DNA of 64,000 nt, from contig OY723251.1 of the NCBI GenBank assembly GCA_963210315.1, forward strand, positions 682,001 through 746,000, written 5' to 3'. The DNA is from Rhynchopus euleeides (taxonomy: Eukaryota > Euglenozoa > Diplonemea > Diplonemida > Diplonemidae). A program made the translations under genes and the position numbers. Positions 31,001-42,960 of this stretch are shown one piece after another. Each line of letters opens with the position of its first letter. The first letter of the stretch is position 1. Under the pieces are notes generated by a model that had not been told where the DNA came from, did no database searches, and saw only the letters and a list, made by a program, of their open reading frames with translations.

Positions 31001-31657
31001 GGGCCGCATGGGGGATTCAGGGGCCAAAAATATCAGTTTTTTTAGGATTTCGTTCGACAATGGACAGTTTCAGACCACTAGAATCCGAGTTTGGGGTCAG
31101 AATTTTTTTTGAACACCTTTTGGGTGGATTTTTGCCTTGTCTGATTTTTCGGCTTTTTCGGCCCAAAACCGTACCAAACCTCATTTGTTTGATTTTTGGG
31201 ACCGCATGGGGGATTCAGGGGCCAAAAATATCAGTTTTTTTAGGATTTCGTTCGACAATGGACAGTTTCAGACCACTAGAATCCGAGTTTGGGGTCAGAA
31301 TTTTTTTGGTCATCTTTTGGGTGAATTTTGGCTTTCTCGACCAAAAAAAATTTCTCCCGAAAAAAATCTCCCGAAATGGCCAAAAATTGGCCAAAAACCG
31401 TGTTTTGGACCAATTTTTCACCCTGTGCTCGACATGGTGGGTTCCTCCGGAGGCGCCTCCGGAGGCGCCTCCGGAGGCCTCCGGAGGCCTCCGGAGGACC
31501 TCCGGAGGACCTCCGGAGGCGGGTGGAGGCCTCCGGAGGCCTCCACCCGCCTCCGGAGGAACCTCCGGAGGTTCCTCCGGAGGAGGCCATTTTAGCTCCT
31601 CCGGAGGCCTCCGGAGGCCGGAGGCCCGGAGGCGCCTCCGGAGGCCCGAGAGCCTTG
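28024..31657 (-). mobile_element. G element copy 4 (inverted), 3.6 kb
   Basis: Ends CAAGGCTCTCGGG / CCCGAGAGCCTTG with the perfect 7-bp duplication agcctgg (28,017-28,023; 31,658-31,664). It has the same internal order as G1-G3, plus a private MITE at 28,604. It is inserted in the DIRS4 YR gene. Confidence 0.9.
28604..28711. mobile_element. 108-bp MITE, GGGGGTC family, private to G4
   Basis: Ends GGGGGTCTTTGCT and AGCGAAGACCCCC with a 3-bp duplication att (28,601-28,603; 28,712-28,714). G1, G2 and G3 have the uninterrupted site (for example around 19,980). This is the clearest recent insertion of the family. Confidence 0.85.
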
Positions 31658-31664
31658 AGCCTGG

Positions 31665-32512
31665 CGGAACGCACAATCTCCACCAGGGGTGGGCTATGGA
31701 AAAGACTGGAAAGTTGGTGTGTGACAGCAGACCTCTCCCTACCCCCCTCGGAAGATGCAGCAGTTCTGTTTCTGGCGGGAATGACCCACTTGACAACAAG
31801 CACAGTCAAAAATTATGCATCGGCAATAAACGCAGTCGGTCTGCAGCAGGGGAATTGGTCCCCGCTCCCCCTTCAGGGCTATGCCAACGCACTGGCTCGT
31901 GCGACCCCCTTTTCCCCCCCGAAGCAAGCTGTCCCCGCAAAAAAGGCCGAAGTGACCCAGGCGGTGTTTGTTCTGTTCACAAGGGGGCACGAGGTGGAGG
32001 CGAACCTGTTGTTGTTTCTGTGGAAGACAGCCTGCCGCTACCGCGATGCGGCAGATCTCACGGTAAAGGATGTGAAACCCACAGCATGTGGAACACGACT
32101 CGTGGTGGATTTTTACAGGTCAAAGGCAATCAAGACGACCCCATTTGTGGATCGCAGGTTCGCAGTTGCAGCGGGGGCGGGTTTGGAGCGTCTGATTGCG
32201 TTCGTGGTGGAGAAAAGACAGACATGCCCCTTGGAATCCCTTCTGTTCGGTGTCCCCCACTCCCAATTTCTGCGCCTTCTCCGCCAATGCCCCAACTGCC
32301 AAGAGTGGACGCTTCATTCACCCCGACGGGGGGCCCTGCAATTTCTAGCCACACTGGCAGCCAACGGTATCCTCCCCCCCCAGGACATCCCCAGGATTGC
32401 CAGGCACAAAACCGCGAACCCCATTCTTCCCCCCACCACCATGAGATACCTCGCGAACGTGAACGAGGAGGTGGCCCTGGCCCTCTCCCCAGAGTGTTGT
32501 GCCCGTCTTTAA
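31665..32512 (+). CDS. YR of DIRS4, 3' catalytic part
   Basis: Continuation after G4. SAM-like region: STVKNYASAINAVGL. Catalytic positions: Arg in TACRYRDAADLTV, His-Arg in LHSPRRGALQF, His in IARHKTANP, Tyr in TMRYLANVN. All expected residues are present. It stops 41 bp before the ATG of the RT frame. Confidence 0.85.
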
Positions 32513-32553
32513 CGGAACTTGGTGCCCCCCCCGAGCATAGTAGCCACTCCGGC

Positions 32554-33623
32554 ATGGGAAAACGGGTGTCCAGGGGTTCCCTTCCAACCCAAGAGCAACT
32601 AAAAGCCCCGTTGCATTGCAAAAAAGTCCCTATTATTTCTATTCCTGAGGTACTTCGGATGGCCAAGGGGCCAGTGCGTGAAAGGATCAGCACACTGCTG
32701 GACATGACAGCCAACCCCCAGGCCATGGCGCGGGAGGTCTCAGAGCAGAGCTGGACCCCGGCAACTGTGAAACCCAAGAGCCAGGCCTTTTCTTCTCGTT
32801 TTTCGGTGCAGCTGGAAGAGGCAGGGCTGGTGCGGAGAGCCCCGGACTTTGATTTTGGCAAGAGAAACCCTGTTCTGGCTATTTCCCCTTTCGTTGTCTT
32901 CGAAGAAAAGCAGGGGTATGGCCCACACGGGGGCCGACTGAGGCCCATCATGTGGACCAAAGACCACAACTCCCTCGCGGCAGCTTATGGATACCGCTGC
33001 CAAGTTGTTTTCCCCACCTCCCCAACAGTGTTGTCCAGGGTGGAATGCGAGTGCGCCTCCCAAAGAGACCTAGCGGCTTCCTTTTTTCAGATCCCCATTC
33101 CCGAAGAGTCTCAGAAATACTTCACATACCGTGATGACAAGGGGGAGGCATACTGCCTGACCCGTTTGCCAATGGGGGCGTCGTGGTCCCCAGAGTTGAT
33201 GCACCTGATCATGTATGCACTTTCCCACTGCTATCTCTCAACCCCCCCCACGGCGGTATTCTCTCCCTCCCCATCCACATCCACTCCGGAACTGTGCGTT
33301 GACGTGTATGTCGACAACGTGCGGTACGCGGGCACCTGGGAGCGTGTTCGGGAGGCAACGGCGGCGTTTGACGTGGCAGCGAGACGCGCCGGCGCGACGA
33401 TATCTGAGGCGAGCGACGGTGACACGGAGTACGTCTTCCTCGGGTTCGGCTTCCACTGCCGTCGAGAGGTGGGCGTTGGGCCCAAGGTGGCGAGGAAGCT
33501 GAGGGCGGCGCGGGCGGACCTGATGGCTCAGGGCGAGACGAAGCCGAGGGTTAGGCGGTGCGACTTGGAATCCTTGGGTGGTCGTCTGGTGTGGGCCTCG
33601 CCCCTGGTGGTGCAGCCTCTGGG
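32554..33623 (+). pseudogene. RT of DIRS4, truncated by the TAGAGG transposon
   Basis: From ATG 32,554 (MGKRVSRGSL). RT segments: FVVFEEKQGYGPHGGRLRPI, motif A (QRDLAASFFQIPIP), LPMGASWSPELMH, motif C DVYVDNVRYAG, and GGRLVWASPLV in the thumb. Motif C is Asp-Asn here too. The frame is cut at 33,623 by the 9.5-kb transposon and no RNase H is found to its right. Confidence 0.85.
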
Positions 33624-33719
33624 TAGAGGAGGCATAGCCTGCTGACCTGGCTGTCTAAAAAATTATTTTTTTTAAAATCGCATTGTCTTTTCGACCCTAT
33701 ACCAAAAGTGGTCCCAAAT

Positions 33720-34180
33720 CGGTCCGGGACGACCGTCCACAACCGTCCACACTCTCTAAATGCTCGATGTTGCATTTTAAATTCAAAAATTCACATTTTC
33801 CAGCCAACTGGGCCAGTTTCCTTAGGAAAATGGCTCAAAATCGCAAACACTCCATTTCTACGGGCCACCACAGGCCAATAGAGTACCAAAATCGGTTTTT
33901 TCGCATTCTACGGCCTCAGGCAGACCGTCCACACCCAAAAATCACCCCCAGGTGGTCAATATTGGGGTGTTCTGGCACTTTTTCACCTGTGGACGGTTGT
34001 GGACGGCTGTGGATGGCTGTGGATGGTTGTGGACGGCTGTGGACGGTCTGCCAAGAGGTTACTGGAGGTTGCTAGGCTGCGGGCGGACCGTCCACACCCA
34101 AAAAACACCCCCAGTTGGTCACGATGGGGACGGTACGTCTCTTTTTCGTCTGTAGACGGTTGTGGACGGTCTGCCAATAG
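33720..34180. repeat. Subterminal CCGTCCAC / GTGGACGG repeats of copy 1
   Basis: Clusters of CCGTCCAC on one side and GTGGACGG(T/C)TGTGGACGG on the other, with two ACCGTCCACACCCAAAAA blocks. The same cluster is at 43,820-44,280 and 57,290-57,770. They are candidate transposase-binding sites at the left end of the family. Confidence 0.7.
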
Positions 34181-34184
34181 GTTG

Positions 34185-35956
34185 CTCCAGGATGCGAGAT
34201 TGTTCTCGGTAGGTCACCGACTGTAACCGATTGTTCTCGGCATGTAACCGATTGTAACCGATTGTTCTTGGCATGTATCCGATTGTAACCGATTGTCCTC
34301 GTCATGTAACCGATTGTAACCGATCGTTCTTGGCATGTAACCGATTGTCACCGATTGTCCTCGTCATGTAACCGATTGTAACCGATTGTTCTTGGCATGT
34401 AACCGATTGTCACCGATTGTCCTCGTCATGTAACCGATTGTAACCGATCGTTCTTGGCATGTAACCGATTGTAACCGATTGTCCTCGTCATGTAACCGAT
34501 TGTAACCGATCGTTCTTGGCCTGTAACCGATTGTAACCGATTGTTCTTGGCATGTAACCGATTGTCACCGATTGTCCTCGTCATGTAACCGATTGTAACC
34601 GATCGTTCTTGGCATGTAACCGATTGTAACCGATTGTCCTCGTCATGTAACCGATTGTAACCGATCGTTCTTGGCATGTAACCGATTGTAACTGATTGTT
34701 CTCGGCATGTAACCGATTGTAACCGATTGTTCTTGGCCTGTAACCGATTGTAACCGATTGTTCTTGGCATGTAACCGATTGTCACCGATTGTCCTCGTCA
34801 TGTAACCGATTGTAACCGATCGTTCTTGGCATGTAACCGATTGTAACTGATTGTTCTCGGCATGTAACCGATTGTAACCGATTGTTCTTGGCCTGTAACC
34901 GATTGTAACCGATTGTTCTCGGCATGTAACCGATTGTAACCGATTGCCCTCGTCATGTAACCGATTGTAACCGATCGTTCTTGGCATGTAACCGATTGTA
35001 ACCGATTGTTCTCGGCATGTAACCGATTGTAACCGATTGTCCTCGTCATGTAACCGATTGTAACCGATCGTTCTTGGCATGTAACCGATTGTAACCGATT
35101 GTTCTCGGCATGTCACCGATTGTAACCGATTGTCCTCGTCATGTAACCGATTGTAACCGATCGTTCTTGGCATGTAACCGATTGTAACCGATTGTTCTCG
35201 GCATGTAACCGATTGTAACCGATCGTTCTTGGCATGTAACCGATTGTAACTGATTGTTCTTGGCATGTAACCGATTGTAACCGATCGTTCTTGGCATGTA
35301 ACCGATTGTAACCGATTGTTCTCGGCATGTAACCGATTGTAACCGATTGTTCTCGTCATGTAACCGATTGTAACCGATCGTTCTTGGCATGTAACCGATT
35401 GTAACCGATTGTTCTTGGCCTGTAACCGATTGTTCTCGGCATGTAACCGATTGTAACCGATTGTTCTTGGCCTGTAACCGATTGTAACCGATTGTTCTCG
35501 GCATGTAACCGATTGTAACCGATTGTTCTCGGCATGTAACCGATTGTAACCGATCGTTCTTGGCATGTAACCGATTGTAACCGATTGTTCTCGGCATGTA
35601 ACCGATTGTTCTCGTCATGTAACCGATTGTAACCGATCGTTCTTGGCATGTAACCGATTGTAACCGATTGTTCTCGGCATGTAACCGATTGTAACCGATT
35701 GTTCTCGTCATGTAACCGATTGTAACCGATCGTTCTTGGCATGTAACCGATTGTAACCGATTGTTCTTGGCATGTAACCGATTGTAACCGATTGCCCTCG
35801 TCATGTAACCGATTGTAACCGATTGTAACCGATTGTAACCGATTGTAACCGATTGTAACCGATTGTTCTTGGCATGTAACCGATTGTAACCGATCGTTCT
35901 TGGCATGTAACCGATTGTAACCGATTGTTCTTGGCATGTAACCGATTGTAACCGAA
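34185..35956. repeat. 31-bp minisatellite, ~57 copies, in copy 1
   Basis: Each unit holds ACCGATTGTAACCGATTGTT plus a variable CTCGGCATGTA-type spacer (ctcggc, cttggc, cctcgtc and ccctcgtc variants, some with a cgatcg core). The array lies between the subterminal repeats and the gene, and ends at CCGAAACAGAACGG. Open frames through it are artefacts of a 31-bp period. Confidence 0.95.
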
Positions 35957-36125
35957 ACAGAACGGTGTCTCCCCTTGCCCCCTCCACTCTCGGTCACTCT
36001 GCGTGCCTCCCAGATGTTGTGTGCGGACCCCTCAGCAGACTGCTTAACTTTAACTTTGCTGCACCTACGTTGCTCACACAGCACTAACCCACTGCAGGCA
36101 CTGGCACGTTCCACAGCTTCTGATA

Positions 36126-39100
36126 ATGTCCGGCTTGGTTACCTTCGCGGAAGCGTGCAAGCTGCAGGGTATCCCAGACGAGACTACGGGGAAGGTCGCG
36201 GGTGCGCTTCTCCGCAACGCAGGATGGCCGAAACCCGTAACGAGCCGGACCTCAAACGGCGTGCAGAAGATGTATTGCTTGGCAGATATCCGTCGGCCCA
36301 ATCCCCTCTCCTCCGAAGAGGCAATCCGGCAGTTGACTGCTTCGTCCCCGGGCCGCTGCTTCCCCGACGATGTCCTGATCGCTCCTCTGGGTGAGCCCGA
36401 TGATCTCGCTGATCAGGCGGCGCTCCTCCCCCACCCCGAGGATGCGGATCCCGTCTCGCAGAGCGTGATCTCGGCGGTCACGCGGGGTCCTGCTGCTGCT
36501 GGCAACGACGAGCCTGATGAGCCTGAGGCGCCTCCGTCACCGACTCCCGTGCCGCCGAAACCTCTGCCTGCCGCGCTCCCACCGACGTCTCCGACGAGTC
36601 CCGCCGACGATGTCGACATTGGTTCTTCTGTGTGCAGTGACCCTGCCGACCTCGCCAGCCTCGATGACCTCGCCGACCTCGCCGACTCCGCCTGCCCCGT
36701 TGACTCCGCCTCCCACGCCAACACCGACTCCCCCGTTGCGACTGCGATGGACGCGTTGCGTGACGCTGTGGCTGCTGGTGAGGGGTGGTGCTGCATCAGC
36801 AGCGCCGAGTACCTGACTCTCCTGCGCTCCCTCTTGCCCGCAGGTGCGAAGGTGTCGGACACCGCCCTCTTCTCCCTGGTGAAGGAGAACGCCGACTGCA
36901 TGTCTTCTGCTCTGCATCCTCACGAGAAGGGTAGTGATACCCGGGGGATGAAGAAGAAGTACTGCATCGGAAATGCAGTGCCGGGACGGCCGTGCAGCCT
37001 CCACTTCGTCGGACAGGGCACGCCTCCGCCGGCCCCCGTGGGGCGCCCCTCCAAGACCCTCCCCGAGCGGGTCTTGCAGGTCAAGGCTTTGCAGAAGGCC
37101 TTGCTGAGGGCGAAGGACCGCATTGCGCAGCTGACGGAGGAGTTGGCTGCTGCGCACGAGGTTCTCGGGCGCAAGGGGGACATTGTTCTTCGTGGGGTGA
37201 CGGGCCGGAAGTCCTGCACCGAGCCCTACCCCATGAAGGTGCTGCGGGCGCTGTTGGAGTTGCGGATGGCTGGCATCGGTCAGGAGTCGTCGCGCAGGGT
37301 GCTGCGCGACATCATCAAGCTCCTGAGCGATGGGGTGGAGATGCCGATCCCCTCTCGCTGGACGCTCCGCGAATTCGAGATCCCGAGCGGAGCGGCTTCC
37401 TTCGCCGTCTTCTTGGAGGATGTCGCGAGGACGCAGACCGGCGGAGGGGGCCTAGGCAAAGACCGGCAGAAGGCCACCCTCTCCCTCGCCCACGATGCCA
37501 CCTCCTCCTTGGGCCGGAGTAGTGTCTCGCTGCACGTTGTCACCGCCCACGTCGCTGCAGACGAGAATCGCGTACGCGGGGCCTGCGCCTCCGCCCTCCC
37601 CCTGAAGAACGGGAAGGCTGCAGGGAAGACCTCCAACCTGCAGGCGGTCCGCCGCATAGTCTCCGCCCACAAGCTCCGTATTAGCAACGCCACCCTGAGC
37701 GACCATGCTAGCACGGAGGCGAAGGCGACCAGGGACGCGGGGGGCGCCATCGTCCACCTACGGTGCATGCACCATAAGGTTGGAGGCGCACTGAAGTACG
37801 CAGTGCAGACGGCGGGGAAGGCCTTGATGATGTCTCATCGGGTCGACCCGGCAGCCAACGTTGCCAGCGTACTTGCAGTCCTCGACCCGACAAACGGCCG
37901 GTCAACCGCCGGGGTCATTTTCGTGGATGCTGAGCTTGGGAAAGCACTTGACATGCGCTACCCCCGGGGCCTGGGGTTTGCCCGTGAGCGGGGGTCGAAG
38001 TGGCATGCCCGTCCTCAGCAGTGCTCCCGCCTCCTCAAGTTCTCCGCCTCCATCCTGGAGATGGTGAGAGAGGAGCGGTTCACCCCGACTGCGACAGAGA
38101 TCCTCACTCTTCTGGGGACCCCCACCGTCGCCGCCTACTGTGCAGCCTGCCATTTCATTGGCAGCCTGTACTTGAGGTTCCTCAACGACCTCAAGCCCAG
38201 GCGGTTGAACGAGGAGACGGGCCGCCTCGAGGTCAACTTCGAGGCGGGATGGGGTGTGCTGAGGCCGCTGCACCTCCTCGCCCGCGACCTGAGCGCCGAC
38301 TCCGCCGACAACGACTTCCCTGCCCTGCGGAAGCATTGGGGACAACCCCGCCACGGTGAGGAGGAGGTGGGGCGGGCTGAGGCGTTGGAGGTGGTGAAGG
38401 ATCACCACGATGTATTTGCGGAGGTCTGGGTTCCCTGCATCCAGGGGTTTGCGAGCACATTGGCAAGGTTCATCGGCTACGATGAAGCTGCAATGGCGTC
38501 GGCATCACCCGAAGACCTCCCTTCGCTACCCTCCACACAAGACCTCGCAGAGTGTGTGGCTGGGAATGCATCGTTCTTGGCGCAGAGGGCCCCCAACCTC
38601 TCTTCTGCTGCCTTGTCTGGGATTACCCAGAGCAAGGTGAACCGCTTCCTGTTGGGTTATGGCAACTGCAACAACGCAAGGTATGCAGGCTCTTCAGCCT
38701 CCTTTTTTCTCCCCTCCCTTCGTTCTTTTTTTTTACATCGCAACAACATATGCTGGCAGAGTCAGAACCGATAGATTTTTTTTATCTCATTCATTGTCAT
38801 TCTCTCTTCCTCTCTTCTTCATGACTTTTCCAAGTCACGAAGAAGACTACTTCATTATCACCATTTCCTGTTTTCAGTGTGATTCGTCGTACAACCATTC
38901 CTTTCCATCGCCTTACAGGTACGGCCGTTTGCTGCGCCAGGCGAAGCGGGCGCGGAAGAAGACCCGTGGCGGGATGTACACCGAGGCCGCGGCGAACACC
39001 GCCACGGGGGCTTCTGCGGCTGCGCTGAAGGCCGTCAGCGGGGTGGCCCACCCTGACCTCGTCCGCCTCTGCGCCCTCCACGCCATCCCTGTCACGGCGA

Positions 39101-42048
39101 TGAGCAAGGGAAAGGAGGTGGCGCGGCAGAAGGAGGCGCTGACACGCAGCTTTGCTGAGAAGCTGTGTGGCCCTGGCTCTGCGGATGCCCGTGTCTGGGT
39201 GGAGCGGCTGAAGTCCGTGAAGGAGGCAGTTGGCATCCTTCTGGTTCGTTCGAAACCGCTGTCCAGATTTTTGCGGAAGGCGGGGCTGAAGCCGTGGGGG
39301 TCCGACGCTGTCTCGTCTGCGTCGCACGACGTCCGTGTGCGCTTTGCCCTGACGCAGTGGGGGCGAATCCTCCCCATTCTGCGGGAGAAGGGGCAGCAGC
39401 TGCAGCCGAGGGAGCGGCTGGGCCGCCTCGACGCCCCCACCCTGTTCGCGTTGTTGGCCAAGGCGGGCCTGAAGGTGGAGGCTGGGGAGACGAAGCGCGA
39501 CCTCTCCGCCCTCCTCCTGCGCAACTGGACGGAGCAGTTGAGTGGCCATGTCGAGGCCGTGGAGGAGACCCTTGGCTTGAAGGCCCGCACCTTCCCCGAC
39601 ACCATCTCGCCCTCCGTGGTAGATACAATCACGGAGCTCTACCGGAGAGTGAAGACTGCACCTGCTGCGTTGAAAGAGGAGAAGGGACAGGGTGAGGATG
39701 GCAAGGGTTGTGAGGATGGTGAGGAGGCTGTGGATGCTGTGGATGCTGTGGATGCTGTGGAGGAGGAGGAGGAGGAGGAAGAGGAGGTGGAGGTGGGTGA
39801 TGAGGCTGATCCTGAGGCAAATGATGTTGGGGCGGCTAGGATCGCTCTCCTGAATGAGCATTGTTTTCCTCTCGGCCTCCACGCCTCTCCAGGTTGTGGG
39901 CGGCAGAAGGATGGTGTGTTGCATGCGTCGGAGTCCACGCACGAGGGGGGTTGGGCTTCCCTCAACTGGTTTTTGGGTGAGTGTGGCATCCAGTTTCTCA
40001 CCTTCCGGGAGATGCAGGTTTTGCAACACGAGGTCAATCCAGAGAGCTTTCACTGGACCGGTAAGTTCACGCTGGCAACGATGCAACGGGCCATCGAACA
40101 GCACACAAGTGGACTCCGGAACAATGGCTATCGGCTTCTGCCGGTAAGTAAAAAAAATACCTTTGTTGATGATCCTCAGTCTATTTCTTCCCCAGCCCTC
40201 TTTTTTTTTAACCGTCAAACTCTGCATTGGATGGTTGCCTTCCCCCTCAAAGACACCGTTGCCACATTGCAGAAGTTGACTCCAGCCCAACTGCACGCCT
40301 ATCCGCGCGAAACGCTTTATTGGGTGGTTCACGACACGGACACTGCCAAGCGCGCCATTGCCGCAGGGGATCTGGATCGGGAAAGCCATGCATATGAAGT
40401 TTTTAAACTTGTGCCGAAAGGTGTCCTCCCCACCACCAAGGCACAATTTTTTGGCACCCGACCCAGGCGCACATTCCCTGTGGCAGTGAAGTCGCGTTCT
40501 GTTGTTCGGAGCGGGCCCACAGTCCGGAAGAGAAAACGGTTTGGGGGGACTGAAGTCATTGACCTCTCCCAGGTGCCAGAGACCCCAAGAGACAAGAAGG
40601 GGCGCCTTGGACATGGGAGGTATGATACGGCTCAACTGAGTGACGAGTCATACATTCCAGCAACTTCCCAACGCCACCTCATCCCAGAGACCCTGCTGTA
40701 TTTTTCGAAATACCACCATCTCCCCGTCACAGATACTGTGCAGGAAGGTGACGGCTTTTTTCTTTCCCTCCTCCGTTTCAACCGTTTTTCTGCGTACCAG
40801 TCAGTCCGCGCTCTGCGTGAGAGTGCCTTTGGTGACGCAACAAACATGAAACACGACCTGGAGGTGTACCTCATGAAAATACACAAGGATACCCTTGCTT
40901 CTGTTTTTGAAGAGAAGGGGGAGAAGAACCTGCCCGTACATGAAAGGCACCAGTCTCTCGTTCACTGGCGCAAGAGTATGTGCAAAGCGGCGGAAGATGA
41001 AAAGGTGACCCAACGTGGTGGTTCTTTTGCCCTGCATTTTTTTGTGAATGTGCACCAGATTCGCTTGAGAATTATTACTCAGAACAAGGAAGGTAAACCC
41101 AGGGTCAGGGAGTTACGGCCTCGCACATGGTGTGAGAAGGCAAAGAACTGGGAAGCAGGAAGTACGGCTTCTCTCCCTACTATCTTCCTTTACCAGTACC
41201 GGCAGGATACCCAAACGAATTTTTACTCCCTCCACCTCCCCACTGAGCGTGACTTTTCCCGTGCTTCAAGTGTTTTTTATAGAATTCAGAACATGGGTCC
41301 AAACGTGGAAAACGCACAAGAACAAATGGAGCAAGAGGATATGCGGAGGAAGGCGGTCCCCATGGCACTCCCCTGTCCCGGTCCACGGAGGCCCCACGTA
41401 CCTGACAAGGGCATCGACAATCCCGCGTCTCGTCATGATACCCTCACGCAACGTCTTCTCTTGTTTTCCCTGAGCACAGTCAATGTGCCTGGTGATGGGA
41501 ATTGCCTGTTTCATGCTTTTCATGAATGTCTCACAGGCAACCCACGTGGGGGCGCTTCCCTTCGCGAAGAAGCCGTCAATTTTGTGACTGCAATGGCGGC
41601 TTCTCTTTCATGCAGAGAGGTGCAACCGGAAGTGGAGGCGGTGAGAATGTGGGGAAATCTCCCGTACCATCCCTGCCAACCCCTTGACGACGGTAGTGAG
41701 CCATACGTGCTTACCCGTTTAAGAACGAGAAGGTATGCAGAGGATGACGAAATTTCTGTTCTTTCCACAATGAAGAATGTCTTGATCACAGTCGTCACGA
41801 ACATGATTTATCCTGGTAATCATGATGACTTTGCTTCAGGATTTAACAGGTATGTCCCCCTTTCTTACAACTTCACCTCCATTGACACCACCCTCCAGGA
41901 TTTTCCTCCAGACAGACGTGTGACCCTGGCTAACCTGGGTCAGGCTGGGGTTGGGGATCATTTCATGTGGATCAAAGGGACACAGGCCAACTTGGAAGCC
42001 ACACATCGCAAGGGTTTGCGTTCTGTTTCAACAAGAGCTGGGACCTGA
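36126..42048 (+). CDS. hAT-like transposase fused to OTU protease (two exons; copy 1)
   Basis: Exons 36,126-38,680 and 38,919-42,048 give 1,894 residues. 1-60: HTH-like (EACKLQGIPDETTGKVAGAL). 90-230: acidic/Pro linker. ~310-345: coiled coil. DDE core: D457 in HDATSS...VVTAH, D526 in LSDHAS, C547-x2-H550 in RCMHHK, which is the hAT arrangement; the final Glu is not assigned (E787 is one candidate). Exon 2: basic start (RQAKRARKK), two SAP-like helical patches, an acidic run, a Josephin-like stretch with LHWMVAF (weak), NLS-like RKRKR, an OTU-like domain (~1,440-1,640) with GDGFF in place of the catalytic Cys, then an intact OTU (D1711, C1714 in GDGNCLFHAF; H1866 in GDHFMW). It would act in the nucleus as transposase, with deubiquitinase activity inferred for the last domain. 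Confidence 0.75.
38681..38918 (+). other. Intron of the transposase-OTU gene (copy 1)
   Basis: 238 bp, GTATGC donor and pyrimidine-rich CCTTACAG acceptor. Phase 2; splicing joins AAC GCA AG|G TAC and fuses the two open frames. Retaining it gives a stop at 38,774. The copy 2 intron (49,039-49,276) is identical in length. Confidence 0.85.
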
Positions 42049-42745
42049 CACAGGCCAATCAAGGGGTTGCCCCCCCCCCCCCACTCCTGGTGTAGTGGTA
42101 GTGACTACAAAAAGGACTAACATTGCAAGAAGGTGCTGGGAGGCTTGCTTTTCCATTCACTCTCGACGATCAAACCCCCCCCCCCCCCCCACTTCACTTT
42201 TCCATTCACTCTCGACAATCAAGCCCCCACTTCTTGACTGCCCCCCCCCATGTTACTTTCAACAAACTTTGCCCATCCTTCAATCTTCCATTCGATCAGT
42301 TTGGCTTTTTCCAAAGCCTCGTTTTCCTTTTATTTCAATAGTCCACACCTAAACGGCGTACGCCTTGGCAAGCGTTTGAAAGGACAGCCTTGGGATTGCA
42401 GCTCACTGGAATCGCTGAAGGAAGCCCCCCGCCCCCCCCCCCCCCCCGCCCCCACCCCCACCCACTCTCCCTTTCACAAGTCACGATACATTCCCACACC
42501 ATACTGTTCCATGTGCACTCCATCCAACAGGACCGCCACACGTGTTAAACCCCATTCCCTGTTCCCAAGGCAGGGCAACCTTTATGGTTGAGTGGTGAGG
42601 GGCACAAAGAGACAATAGGTTTTAATGCAGATGCGGACATGTTGGAAAGAGCTCCCCCACCCCCCAACACACCATTCTTGTGCTCCGCTCCCTTCTACTT
42701 CTATTTCACTACCCCCCCCCCCCCCCCAACACACACAGGCACGGG
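42049..42745. other. 3' region of copy 1 with poly-C tracts
   Basis: Non-coding. Several C runs of 9-17 bases (about 42,071, 42,175, 42,241, 42,433, 42,713) differ in length from those in copy 2. It probably includes the gene 3' untranslated region. Confidence 0.6.
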
Positions 42746-42749
42746 CCAG

Positions 42750-42960
42750 GACCCGTGCAGGGTTAACCCGCCTAACAATTAGTAAAGAGTGATCACCAGT
42801 GACAACACCCGTGCAGGGTTACCCACTTGACAATTAACAAAGAGGGCTCAACACCCGTGCAGGGTTAACCCGCCTAACAATTAGTAAAGAGTGATCAACG
42901 GTGACAACACCCGTGCAGGGTTACCTACCTGACAATTAATAAAGGAGGGATCAACACATG
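42750..42960. repeat. ~50-bp tandem repeat near the right end of copy 1
   Basis: Four units containing ACCCGTGCAGGGTTAACCC followed by gcctaacaattagtaaagag. Copy 2 has five (53,100-53,360). The core GTGCAGGGTTAACCC includes the palindrome GGGTTAACCC. Confidence 0.85.

Larger units (their letters stand above)
26765..33623 (+). mobile_element. DIRS4 retrotransposon, interrupted by G4 and truncated by the TAGAGG transposon
   Basis: It carries four plus-strand genes: Gag-like 1, small protein 2, YR (split by G4) and RT (cut at 33,623). It is more diverged in sequence than DIRS2/DIRS3 are from each other. No left terminal repeat is recognisable. The right part, including RNase H, is absent; sequence after 43,128 does not continue the frame. 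Confidence 0.75.

Noticed and set aside
15144-33623. LTR retrotransposon interpretation of the RT-RNase H genes
   Set aside because: No long terminal repeats, protease or DDE integrase; each element has a tyrosine recombinase, and DIRS2 has inverted terminal repeats.
34643-36114. Long open frames with TIGYNRLHA-type repeats
   Set aside because: A 31-bp period cycles through all three frames, so long stop-free runs on one strand are expected; no other coding sign.
40144-40195. Possible short intron (GTAAGTA ... CCCCAG) in the transposase-OTU gene
   Set aside because: 52 bp is very short and its removal shifts the frame; the frame is open through it in both copies. A 36-bp in-frame alternative (to 40,179) cannot be excluded without cDNA.
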